Source of the DNA: Engraulis encrasicolus
Taxonomy: Eukaryota > Chordata > Actinopteri > Clupeiformes > Engraulidae
Length of the DNA stretch: 64,000 nucleotides
Direction: 5' to 3'
Assembly: GCF_034702125.1 (NCBI RefSeq)
Contig: NC_085869.1
Span: 20,527,177-20,591,176, forward strand
In this document: positions 1 through 48,936 of the stretch, one piece after another
How positions within the stretch are numbered: position 1 is the first letter of the stretch
How the letters are laid out: each line of letters opens with the position of its first letter
Translations under genes and position numbers: made by a program
Notes under the pieces: generated by a model
What the model was told of the DNA's origin: nothing
The model's input: the letters and a program-made list of their open reading frames with translations, nothing else
Databases searched by the model: none

Positions 1-1315
1 AGGTCACATATTGGGACGCAACCCTTGGGTTGGATAAGGCAAAATCATAGAGGTAGAAAATGTTCTACCTCTATGGGCAAAATTCTCCATACTTCCTTCT
101 TGGGCGGGGTTAAAGACGTAGGGAAATCAAATTTAAATGTCAAATCATTCCGGCTTAAATATGTACATAAAAGTACTCTTTATCAGACGATATTGTCCAA
201 AATTTCGATTTTTTTTATTTTTTAAACTAAATCCCGTGTTCAAATCTGTGTTTCTATTTTCGTTATCTAATGCCGGCCAGTTAATTATACGTCAGCTTGT
301 ACACCTAAATTCGGCCAATCATATAACGTCAATCATTTTTTTGGGTCATAGCATCTTGATTCATATGTCGCAGCTTATATACGCAACGGTTAATAATTCA
401 CCCGGAACCTTCTAAAGACGTCGAGGGGTACACTTCAGGACCAGCCGTACACTCGGCTACACACCCAGCTGTAATGGAGCCTCTCTGTTGTGTGCCCAAA
501 TCTCAAAGAGAAAAAAAAATCCTACTGTGGACACTGGACAGACTTTCCACCGTTTCCTCAAAGGGCAGGCACTTCGGCGTGAATGGATAAATCACATCCA
601 GAGGGAATCTGGTCCATATTTCAAGGTAAGATGCGTAATTATGTCCAGTCACACCATTGACTGTCACGCATTAGCTAGCACAAATAAGATAGCTCGGCAA
701 ACTTGTCATGACTCGCCTAATGAAGCGAATGCCTCGATGAAATAAATGAAAATATGAATGCGTAATTACACAACGCTACATTTATATGATATTTCCAGAT
801 CACTATTTCAAGATTATGCTTTCAATTGTTGTGGTAAGCGATCCGATGGCCACTAATGGTGTGCTACCAGAACCAGTATTTATAGCATACTAATGCCTAA
901 ATCAAGTTGTTTTGCTAACCAACTAAAATACGTACATCCCGGTATTTATGGTTACAGATCAACGCTGAGACCAAGGTTTGCTCTGAACACTTTGAGAAGC
1001 AGTGCTTTGTGAAAACCGGCTGTGGAATCACAAAGCTTATAAAGCATGCTGTGCCAACCTTGTTCGTCTGGACTTCAGAGAGGCCAAAGATGAGAATCAT
1101 CATTCGTAGACCGAGGTTAGTTTGTTCAGTCAATATTCAAAATGTACATGTTTTAAAAAAGAGAATAGTTTGCCATAGGAATACATTTTAGACAAAAGAC
1201 TTAGAGAATTAATGCATGCTGGATATATATTTGTTTGCATTGATCATGTCCTCCTGAGTCATGAGCCAAAGATTTCAAACTGTGATGCTATTACATTGCA
1301 TTACATGTAACTTAG

Positions 1316-1531
1316 CTGACACTTTCATTTTATTCCAAGAGACTTACAGTTGTTATTTGTCAGGGTATTGGTTACAGTCCCTGGAGCAATGTGGGGTCAG
1401 GTGCCTTTCTCAAGGGCACTTCAGCCATGGAGATGTAGGGAGAGGACAGGGGGATTCAAACCTGCAACCCCCAGATTGAAAGACCAACTCTCTAGGCCAC
1501 GGCTACCCCACCACTAGGCCACGGCTGCCCT
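1316..1531 (-). mobile_element. V-SINE-like / HE1-like SINE
   Basis: On the - strand this reads as a SINE with a B-box-like GGTTTGAATCC, then CCATGGCTGAAGTGCCCTTG, then a stretch ending ACAGTCCC-like. The same order of blocks recurs at 8741, 13411, 24617 and 59100. It lies in an intron-like part of the THAP transposase between 1115 and 1578. The subfamily name is from memory of common fish SINEs and not verified. Confidence 0.6.
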
Positions 1532-1969
1532 GTATATATTATGACTCTCCTGTCCTCCTCTCCTGTTTCTTTTTCAGTATGGATTCCATGGATGAAAACC
1601 AGCCTGATGAGAGAAGGGATGCCTTGAGGTATGTTAATGAATTGCACCATAGTTTGTAATTCATTACTGCATCCCGTTTTATATCAGTTAGGAATTGGCA
1701 GTTTGATCACAACTAGTGGTGTTGTCTTTTTGCCCTTCCAGCAGAGGTACCTCCTCTACACCCGTACCATGATTATGCTGTTCCACCACCAGAGGCCAGA
1801 GACACCAGAGGAACAACTTGAGGCGGCTCGCAAACACATCATTGAGCAAGACAAGTTAATAGCACAACTTAAAGATAAAGTGTTCAGTGTGTCGGGATTC
1901 CAGTGTGATGATGGTCAGAATGTTATTTTACACAGGATTCCCAGACTATGCCACCTTTAAAGCTGTATA

Positions 1970-3725
1970 CAGTTGAGGACGATATTATTAGCCCCCCTCC
2001 TGAAATTAGACATTTCTCTTGATTTCTCAGTAAGAATGACCATTATTAACCCTTATGTTGTGTTCGGGTCATTTTTGACCCGTTTTCAAGTTTTAGTGTG
2101 AAAAAAACACACTTTCCTTTATTTTCTTGGAATAAGGCTTCATCTAATCCTCAGTCACAATCATTGCAACACACAAAAAATATGTTTTATCATTTTAGTA
2201 AATTTTAAAGGTCCAAAAAAAAAAAAAGTTACATCTGTGGTGTTCAGGGTCAAAATTGACCCGGCATAGATTTTTGGCTGTTGTATGCATCTCTGAAAAG
2301 CTGTTGGTTGCCCCTTGTGTTTAGTTTGGTGATTTATGGTGAGGAAAATATATTTCTTGCCTGAAATTTTTTTTGCCGGCTTTTTCATATTCCAAATCCA
2401 ATATGGCCGCCGGACAGTCCCATACACTACAATACGTCATATCTCCTGTTGTGAAAGGAGTACAGATGTATGCTGAGCATAGACATTAACCACAGACTCT
2501 CAGTGGGATTGAGGACTGGACTATGAGTGGGTGATTCCAATATCGTGGTTTTAGTGTCCTTGAAGAACCTCTGAACTAATCTAAATGTATGCTTTGGGTT
2601 ACAATGTTGTTGGAAGACCCAACAATCCAGATTCAGACACAGACTCCCTGTGTCTGAGGCTGAATAACAGACTAAACTTGATGCCCTTCCACTATGTGTA
2701 ACTGTGGAAACTGCTTAGCCTCATTAGACCAAAGAAGCACTGGACACCTGCCTAGATGATTGTTATTGACCTGGCCTCACCTGGAGGTTTTTCCCCCCCA
2801 AGAAAGACAGTTGTTAGGGCTTGTCATCATATTGGGCTTTGGGGCCATCATCACAGAATAACCCCTTTACTAAAGGCAGTGCATATCAGAGTGTTGTTGA
2901 GCTTTGCCTATGAACATCTGAAAGTCAAACATGAGTTTTGAACATCTCTGCTTTCATCTGATGATATTCAATTGCACCTGCTTTGATGCATGAATTCTGC
3001 TTCTGTCAGGTGAAGAAAGGGATAGGCCTTGAATCGTTATAAGATGGTTTCCACAATTAAATATGGTGATGGATGCATCATTCTGTGGCAGCCTCAGCCA
3101 CAGGAAACTTTGTTTGGGTGTATGGCACCATAAAAACTGAAAATTCTGATAGAATGTGGAAAGTGATCTTGCAAAAATATGCTCATAGAGGGAGCTAAGA
3201 TCTTCACTGGACCTTTCAATAAGATAATAACCCAAAACTTGCATCCAAAATAGTTCAAATGTTCTTCAAGGATACTAAAACCATGGCCATGGAGTGGTTC
3301 CGACCTCAATCCTTTAGATAGTATTTGAAGAGTGCTGAAAATGAATGTCCATCCTCAACATCCATGCAATTTGGACCAGCTTAACTATTTGCAATGAAAA
3401 AGAATGGGCCAAAATCCCTGGTAGGACATGTGCCAACATAGTTAACAACTAATCAAAGTGCCTGGTGTCAATTTTTGTTCATAAATGGCACTGTATTGAC
3501 TATTAATGATAAGGGGGCTAATCATTTTGTCCTTGCCATTTTTACACTTTTTTGTTTAAACTCATTGTGAAAATGGAAAAGTCCAAATTTAACTTATTGG
3601 ATACTATCTCCATGGTGTATTCGTTTCCAGAATAACATACATTTATTAATAATGATCATTCTCAATTATCAATGAAGAGATATGTCTAATTTCAGGAGGG
3701 GGGCTAATAATATCGTCCTCAACTG
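1970..3725 (+). mobile_element. Tc1/mariner-like element inserted in the THAP transposase
   Basis: The ends are perfect inverted repeats of 44 bp (1970-2013 and 3682-3725), starting CAGTTGAGGACGATATTA, with TA on each side (1968-1969, 3726-3727). This is the classic Tc1/mariner target signature. Inside, around 3290-3360, a degenerate Tc1-type catalytic motif (SDLNPLDSI) followed by a stop can be read on the + strand. No intact transposase frame remains. The insertion splits the THAP transposase between its coiled-coil and catalytic parts, so it is younger than that element. A TTAACCC block at 2048 with GGGTCA/TGACCC palindromes looks like a further repeat fragment. Confidence 0.85.
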
Positions 3726-4703
3726 TATATGGCTCTACAGCCCACAGCCACGGTTGGATGGAGTCAGGCTCAAAGGCTTACACAAACAGAGGTACAGGTC
3801 ATCAGAAAGGCATTTAATATCCCTAAACTAGCAATTATGGACCAGTTCTTTCTCTTCCTCTGTCGTCTCAGACAGGGTTTTGCTGAGCAGTGCACTTTGG
3901 TGTGTCACAGTCAACTGTGAGCAGAATCTGTGTCACCTGGGCTAACTATCTATACTTCATGTTAGGAGTAGATGAATGTATGCCTACTTGTTTTCAAAAC
4001 ACTTACCCAGACACCAGAGTCATTCTAGACTGTACAGAAATATATGTGCAAACGCCTAGTTTGAAGGTACTTGACTCCGAAATCTATTCCCATTACAAGG
4101 ACAACCCAACTTTCAAAGGCCTGATTGGAATTGCCCCGTCTGGTGAGGTGTCATTCGTTAGTGACCTGTACACAGGCTCCATATCCGAGAAGGAGATTAC
4201 AGAATTGTCCGGCATCCTAGCAATGCTTGAAGAAGGCGATTTAAGTCATGGCAGACAAAGGGTTTCTAATTAAGGAAATGCTATCAAAATTAAATGTCTC
4301 CCTTGTGACTCCACCCTTTTTAGGCCCAAGTGGCACTTTCAGTGCAAATGAAGTCACAGAAACACAAACAATCGCAAGACTCAATCGCAATTGCAAGATA
4401 AGGAGAATAAAAGGGTTACACATATTTGATGGCGTCATACCCATGACACTAGTAGGCTCTGTTAACCAGATGTGGGCTGTGAGTGCAATGTTAACAAACT
4501 TCCAAGGCCCATTATTCTGATTTTCTGAAAAATTATCAGTCACAAGTGAAATAGGAAACATAGATTGAATTGATGTTTATTTGTACAAATCTGTCATGTT
4601 TGAAATGTACATCATATTCATGATATCATCTTATTGTACTAAATGATATTATTTATTATATATTGTATTGTACAATTCATACATCATTTCTCCCAGTAAT
4701 TGT

Positions 4704-4709
4704 AATAAA
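4704..4709 (+). terminator. Poly(A) signal of the THAP transposase
   Basis: An AATAAA hexamer lies about 185 bp after the transposase stop in AT-rich sequence. It is the natural 3' end of the dead transposase transcript. Its placement is suggestive only. Confidence 0.4.
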
Positions 4710-4755
4710 GAAATCTGTGAAATGCGATCCTTTGTTTTGTTGTATACTGACTTTC

Positions 4756-4836
4756 TTAGCACAGTGCAGGCAGGAAGGAGGAGGAAAAAAAACTATCAAG
4801 TTTAGCGTTCATCTCTTGGTCATGGGAAAGCTCCAC
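4756..4836 (-). pseudogene. Possible last exon of a second transposon protein
   Basis: On the - strand an AG acceptor after a short pyrimidine tract (ending at 4837) opens a 27-codon frame beginning VELSHDQEMNAKLDS and ending in TAA. A second possible donor (GTAAGTTA on the - strand) lies near 5270. Some THAP-type transposons carry a second gene facing the transposase, which would fit. I do not recognise the protein and the upstream exons are not clear. Confidence 0.25.
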
Positions 4837-5841
4837 CTGTAATAGATCAGAAAACAAAACATTAGAAAAATGTTGTTTACAGCATATGGGTCAATGACAT
4901 TTTTTGTGGCAGAGGTCAGGTGATGTAATCACAGCTTGTACCATATTATATTAATTATGTAAATTACTTACTTTGAGATGTACAAAATAATATTTTAAAC
5001 AATCCAGTAGATGATTGAATCATGTTGTGACATTAACGTACACCACCCTGATATGTTTGCCACTAAAAACATCAATGACCAATTTGCAACAGTGTGTAAT
5101 AACTAAGTCTTTGAGTAACTAACACCAAAGGCACCATGGCACCAGTACAGTACAGTACAGTACAATCATGGACTCTCAGTGTAGGCCTACCGAAACTGAC
5201 AGAGGGCAGAGGAACACTTTGTAATACCGCTTGAAAAACTGTTTCCAATACAGCAACATGTCACAAGGTAACTTACCAAACAATAGTGTATTTTGTCATT
5301 TTGGAAGCCTTTGTTTGTCTGCTATGCTTACTTTCTTATCACCTCACCATGTATGGCCATCTATGATCCCCCCTCCCCTCCCCTCGAGGTTTACCGTATG
5401 TAGCCCATGTTATGCGTGTAGGTTTTCATCGACAACCTCTGTCGATGCTCTTTGATCTGAGTATCTGGGATAGGACCATCAACACTTTGCCCTGTCTGGT
5501 TATACTATTTGACATGCAACATGCTTCACCATATTAACAACGGCATGTTAAACGCTTGGTGCTGACATTTTAGACAGGGGAAGTGTAGGTTATCAGATCG
5601 AAACATGTAGAAAGCAGTTGACTGCAGCACGAACTGAGCAGTGTAGCTAACATGGCTAAAGTCTAATAGAAATCTCATTCTTTATTACTTTACCATTGAG
5701 TTACGTTCCAGTGTTCACGGGGTTGGACGTCTGTGTCTTCGGCTGGCGTACTAGCGTTGCGACGAGGCAAGGGCTCAAACATTATGGTCGTATGCCTTCT
5801 ACAGAGAAAGTTTCTTCCACCCTGGCGTCCTCTTCCATGAC

Positions 5842-6336
5842 GCGTTCCATAGAGGTAGAAAATAACACTAGAGAGGACCCCGCCCCCCTTTTTACGGCAA
5901 TCTGTAGCGGCCATTATCTGTAGGTAGATCAGAGAAATGGAAATTAACGGAGAACGAGGCTCACCTCTGTCAAAAATTGCTTAATCATGTGAAAATGTCC
6001 ATCAACACACTATACAAGGACAAGAGTTGAAGTGTGTTGCTAACTATGTTCATAAAAAATATTATTTGATTTTTAAATGTATTTTATCGACTCATATGAT
6101 AAGTAGATATTTAGGCTGACATTTCAAATCTGGTCTTTGATTAAAGTGTTACTTCATATTTACACAGTTTTAGTTAATTTCTTGACAGGGGTGGGCTTGT
6201 TCTCCATTGACTTGCATTGCCTGAAAGTACCTACACTACCTACGGAAGTTGGGAAGCTCCAGCTGCCATTTCCCAGTGCTGTCGCAAATTGGTGTGTCCT
6301 CTCTAGTGTTATTTTTCTACCTCTATGTCGCGTTCC
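5842..6336. repeat. Inverted-repeat element (37-41 bp arms)
   Basis: The arms at 5842-5878 and 6296-6336 are nearly perfect reverse complements around CATAGAGGTAGAAAATAAC. The same CATAGAGGTAGAAAA core also forms a small palindrome at 47-76, outside the THAP element. This is a MITE-like structure of unknown family within the right part of the THAP element. Confidence 0.55.
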
Positions 6337-6424
6337 TTCTTGATAGCGTCGTTGGCGTTGGCCCGTTGCTAAGAGAAACCGGCCACAGTCAAACATGCTT
6401 GCACACCTTCTCCGTCTCAACAAT

Positions 6425-6710
6425 CCCGCCCTCTTGATAAACGACCAATCAGATTAACTTTATTCACTCGTGTAAACTCGTGTAAAGTCGTGCTCCACTC
6501 GGGAAAAATCTGAACGACAACAGTTGGAACGGTCGTTTCCCTACGTCTTTAAGAGGAATGGAAGAAATGATTGGACGATGGGTGGAACGACGTCACTGTT
6601 CATCTGCTTGGCGGTAACTGAAATCAAAACAACAGGACGGAAGAGACAGGCAGGAGCTATTACAGAAACTATTACATACTAGTTACTGAAGATAATACAG
6701 TAGTACATAG
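6425..6710 (+). promoter_or_regulatory. Putative bard1 promoter and 5' leader
   Basis: A GC-box-like CCCGCCCTC (about 6425), a CCAAT box (ACCAATCAG, 6443-6451) and a CRE-like CGACGTCAC (about 6588) precede the bard1 ATG at 6711. There is no TATA box at a clear distance, as expected for a housekeeping DNA-repair gene. The CCAAT and GC boxes lie inside the right end of the transposon (which ends at 6548); the CRE-like site lies in host DNA. The transcription start cannot be placed from sequence alone. Confidence 0.4.
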
Positions 6711-45737
<39,027 letters not shown>

Positions 45738-46665
45738 TCAAAGAAAGATCATCAACTCTGCCCACCCAATGCAAAGGAGTATGCTCAAGTTTGGTCTCCT
45801 AAGGGGGGCGTTGTCGCCATCTACAGTGCTAACGGAACTCCATTTATTCTCTACCTTAAGTCTCCAAAGGTCCTAAAAGGGCGTTCACCTGACATCATAT
45901 GGATCCAGGAAATGTATGGGCTTGATGTAACTTACTCTACAAGACATTCTTTGATGTAGTCTTCCAGACGCTGCTAGTATGGATGCTACTTCCACAGTTT
46001 CCTCCAGGAGAGTAGAATAACACCGCTGGGATTTGAACCCAGGCTTTCTGGGATACCAAATGAGGGCTCTGACTTGTAGCAAAGACCAGGTCTGGGTTCA
46101 AGTCCTGGTGGGGCAACTCTACTCCTCTTCTCTAAACTAGTATGCCATCTTTTTCCACAATTGAAAATCAGGTTTTGTGTGAACTTTTCTTTTTTTCCAT
46201 TGGGGACTGTGTTTGTATCTCTGTATATCTGTAATGGGGTGTCTGCATGCGGCATTTTGAACCATGAGCCTGTTGTGAAAAGTGAAGTTTATAAAGATGC
46301 TGCAGACTAAGGATCGGTTCAATATAATAAGAGTGATTACGAACCGTTCTGGCACTTTTCAAGCTGTTCAATGAGTAAAAAATCGAAGAGCTTCTCTCTC
46401 CTGCCAAGATTATTCTCTGTAAAATAAGAAAAAAATAAGCTGGAAGCCTCTTAAAACCCTATTGTGTTGTGTTCTAGTTCAACGTTTTCTGGGACAATAC
46501 TGTATATAAACCGTTTAAGAAATATAAATGAAGCATATAAAAAGAGCCTCTTTCTGTGTGTGTGTGTGTATGTGTTGTTTGTAACATTTTAAGTCTTTTG
46601 TTAACCACAGACAGTCCTTGTTGGGGGATCTAATGTCAAAAAAATAAAGATTTTTCAGTCACAGT
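45738..46665 (+). other. bard1: bard1 3' untranslated region
   Basis: This stretch follows the stop and ends about 15-20 bp after the AATAAA at 46643-46648. It includes two oppositely oriented tRNA-like B boxes at about 46015-46120 (TGGGATTTGAACCCAGG and CTGGGTTCAAGTCCTGG) forming a loose inverted repeat. Its end is inferred from the poly(A) signal. Confidence 0.6.
46643..46648 (+). terminator. bard1: bard1 poly(A) signal
   Basis: A canonical AATAAA about 0.9 kb after the stop codon. A T-rich stretch follows downstream. No better hexamer was seen between the stop and this site. Confidence 0.6.
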
Positions 46666-47289
46666 CTTGATCATAGTCCTGAAATTCTTTTTTTTTTAAC
46701 TGAGAAAGTGCATCTTCCCTGTCCATCAAAAAGTTAAGTTTGCTTCTTCACACACTCCATCTACTTGCTTCACTCCATTACAGTTTCAAGAGTTGTGTTT
46801 CAGAAGTAAGATGATGGTTCCATTGCTCCACCACATCTTGGAAGCAAACTTCAGAGATGTCATTAAAAGTTTAAGACCCAACAGTGATCCATGAGTGGAG
46901 AGAAAAAAGACCCCGTAATTAGTCCTCCATTCAGCAAGCTGGCATGTTGCGATCGTTATTTTGTTTTAAGAAAGAAAGAAAATAAAATAAAATAAATAAT
47001 TCTGCCCCATGTTTTTGTTTGTTGGGAAACAAAGGACAAGTTTTGTGATGTGGGTTTGATGAGAGGGGGGTGGGATTGTAGGAGTGGCCAGATGAATCCT
47101 TCATTCAGCAAGAAAGCACCTTACTTTCTTTACAAAAGAAGAAGAAACAAACAACCTTTCCCCGTTTGTTTGTTTAGGGGCAAAGGAGAAAAGTTTTGAA
47201 GGGGAATTGAGATGAGTGTGGTGGTGGGGTTGGTCTGGGGGTTACAAGTGGGCATACAATGTCTGGCTATGCTCCTGGAGACTGGGCTG
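46666..47289. other. Intergenic sequence, nothing recognised
   Basis: AT-rich unique sequence after the bard1 poly(A) site. CATTCAGCAAG occurs twice (about 46930 and 47103). No coding frame supported. Confidence 0.5.
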
Positions 47290-47408
47290 GGGTGCATTTC
47301 TCGAAACCGAAATTGCTTACTACATTAGCTACTTTTCAATGTATTTTCCCATTGGCAACTACCGACGTTGCTAACGGGCTAACAACTTCACTTTTGAGAA
47401 ATGCACCC
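47290..47408. mobile_element. hAT-type MITE with 8-bp target duplication
   Basis: The ends GGGTGCATTTCTCGAAA and TTTTGAGAAATGCACCC are flanked by CTGGGCTG on both sides (47282-47289, 47409-47416). 119 bp. It is a relative of the element at 22399. Confidence 0.85.
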
Positions 47409-47803
47409 CTGGGCTGCCCTGGGCTGGGTCAGGCTGTGCTGTGCTGGCCTTCTCCCAGGGTGCTGCTTTCATTGGGATTAGTCAGGGGATGCTCCTAATT
47501 GCTATTGATTGCCGTGAGCTGCATTAAATTGCTTTGCCCCCGTTCTGGAAGGAGGTTGGAGGGAGGCAATTAGCGGCCAGGACAGGATTTGAGACGGGTG
47601 ATGAATTGGAAACATAGAGGAGGGACCAGACGCTGGGACGGAGCTATAGGGGGGACAAGCAGGGCCTTTGCCCCGGGGCCGAGGACCATTCTGTATTGGT
47701 GTTGGGGGGCCTTATTGTCACCATGGCAGGCTGTCTGCAGGGGCCTTATAGGTGGTTTTTCCTGGGGCCCTGTGTGCCACCACTGACCAGACGCTGTGTG
47801 TAG

Positions 47804-48403
47804 TGGTGTGGTGTGCAGACCGGACAAGGAAGATGGAGATGGAGCTACCATACCTCGGCTCTCACACCTGGTCTGGGCCCTGGTCCGGGCCAGGCAAGAG
47901 AGAGAGAGAGAGAGAGAGAGAATAGAGCACTAACAGTAATGTCTGGGGGATTGGAAACATAGAGGAGGGACCATACCAGACGCTGCGTGGTGTGGTGTGT
48001 CGTGTGTGCAGACTGGACAAGGAAGATGGAGAGAAGAGGCCAAGCTACCTTACCCTTCCCACCTAGGCTGGTCCGGTCCGGGCGAGAGAGAGAGAGAGAC
48101 AGTGCCGGAACAATTGCACATACGCCCCCAGGGCAGGACACTTATAGGGCCCCCCATGCAGCCTGCCATGGTCAAATAGGGCCCCCATTACCAATACAGG
48201 AGGGCCCAGGGGCAAATGCCCTGCTAGCCCCCCCCTATATATCCACCCCTGGAGAGAGAATAGAGCACTAACAGTAATGTCTGGGGGATTGGTTTGGATT
48301 TTGGCCACAATTGTGTGGTGAGGTGTGGTGTGCAGACTGGACAAGGAAGATGGAGAGACGAGGCCAAGCTACCTTACCCTTCCCACCTGGTCTGGGCCGG
48401 GCC

Positions 48404-48447
<44 letters not shown>

Positions 48448-48496
48448 TACTAACAGTAATATCTGGGGGATTGGTTTGGGTTTTGGCCACAATTGC
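47804..48496 (+). repeat. Three-copy tandem repeat (about 0.2-kb unit)
   Basis: Units starting near 47807, 48003 and 48324 share GTGTGCAGAC-GGACAAGGAA, CTACCTTACCCTTCCCACCT, a (GA)n run and TAGAGCACTAACAGTAATGT. About 150 bp of MITE-like sequence (48100-48252, ending TATATCCACCCCTGG) is inserted in the second unit. The length-variable (GA)n is part of each unit. Confidence 0.85.
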
Positions 48497-48559
48497 AAGG
48501 TCCTCTTCTCTGCAGCTTACTGGGACAAGGACAGATGAGAAGAGCTACAGCAGGCCCCA

Positions 48560-48887
48560 GTTAAACTAATGGTGAGGCCGTGCAGGTTTATATAGGCTAG
48601 TACTGTAGCTGTGTGTGGCTATCTGGGGAGGGTGTGTGTGTGTGTGGCTATGTGGGGAGGGGAAAAGTCTGCCGTGCTGCTGACCCTTGCAGTGGTCTTT
48701 GGGATGTTCCGTGAGAGCGATGCTCCCCCCTCTCCCTCCACCTCCACCCCCACCCCAGCTGAGCAGAGCAGAGCAGAGCAGAGCAGCACGGGGACATGAT
48801 ACTTTCCTGTGTAAATGAATGTCTTGATGTGAAATAGTGCCCATGTCAGCGGTGAAAAATTGTGTGTGTTTGCGGTATCTGATCAGT

Positions 48888-48936
<49 letters not shown>

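Larger units (their letters stand above)
474..4520 (+). pseudogene. THAP / DDE_Tnp_4-type transposase, broken
   Basis: Several exon-like pieces can be read. At 474-625 there is a THAP start (two Cys, then FHRF and a W-I motif). At 958-1115 follows the second half (VCSEHF, then AVPTLF), bounded by AG and GT. A short exon lies at 1578-1628. A coiled-coil-like stretch follows around 1790-1890, then the catalytic region at 3729-4520 (VSQSTVSRICVTWA helix-turn-helix, VILDCTEI, MADKGF, and NFQGPLF at the end). Damage is clear: a frame break at the A-run 511-519, the 1.76-kb insertion at 1970-3725, a deletion and frameshift near 3890, and another frameshift near 4243. The region where the family usually has a catalytic Glu (HVER-type motif before IRRIK) is shortened and lacks it. 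It is therefore a dead transposase, not a host gene. Confidence 0.85.
114..6548. mobile_element. Decayed TTAA-flanked THAP-transposase DNA transposon (composite)
   Basis: Short inverted ends face each other: AGACGTAGGGAAA at 114 and its reverse complement ending at 6548. Each is bordered on the outside by TTAA (110-113 and 6549-6552). Inside lies a broken THAP plus DDE-type transposase on the + strand and possibly a second short exon on the - strand near 4.8 kb. TTAA target sites are typical of Kolobok and piggyBac elements, and THAP domains are known in Kolobok, ISL2EU and P-type transposases. The transposase resembles DDE_Tnp_4 proteins, so superfamily assignment is uncertain. The element has itself been hit by a Tc1/mariner insertion, a SINE and a small inverted-repeat element. 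That the two ends belong to one element is an inference from the match and the TTAA borders. Confidence 0.5.
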
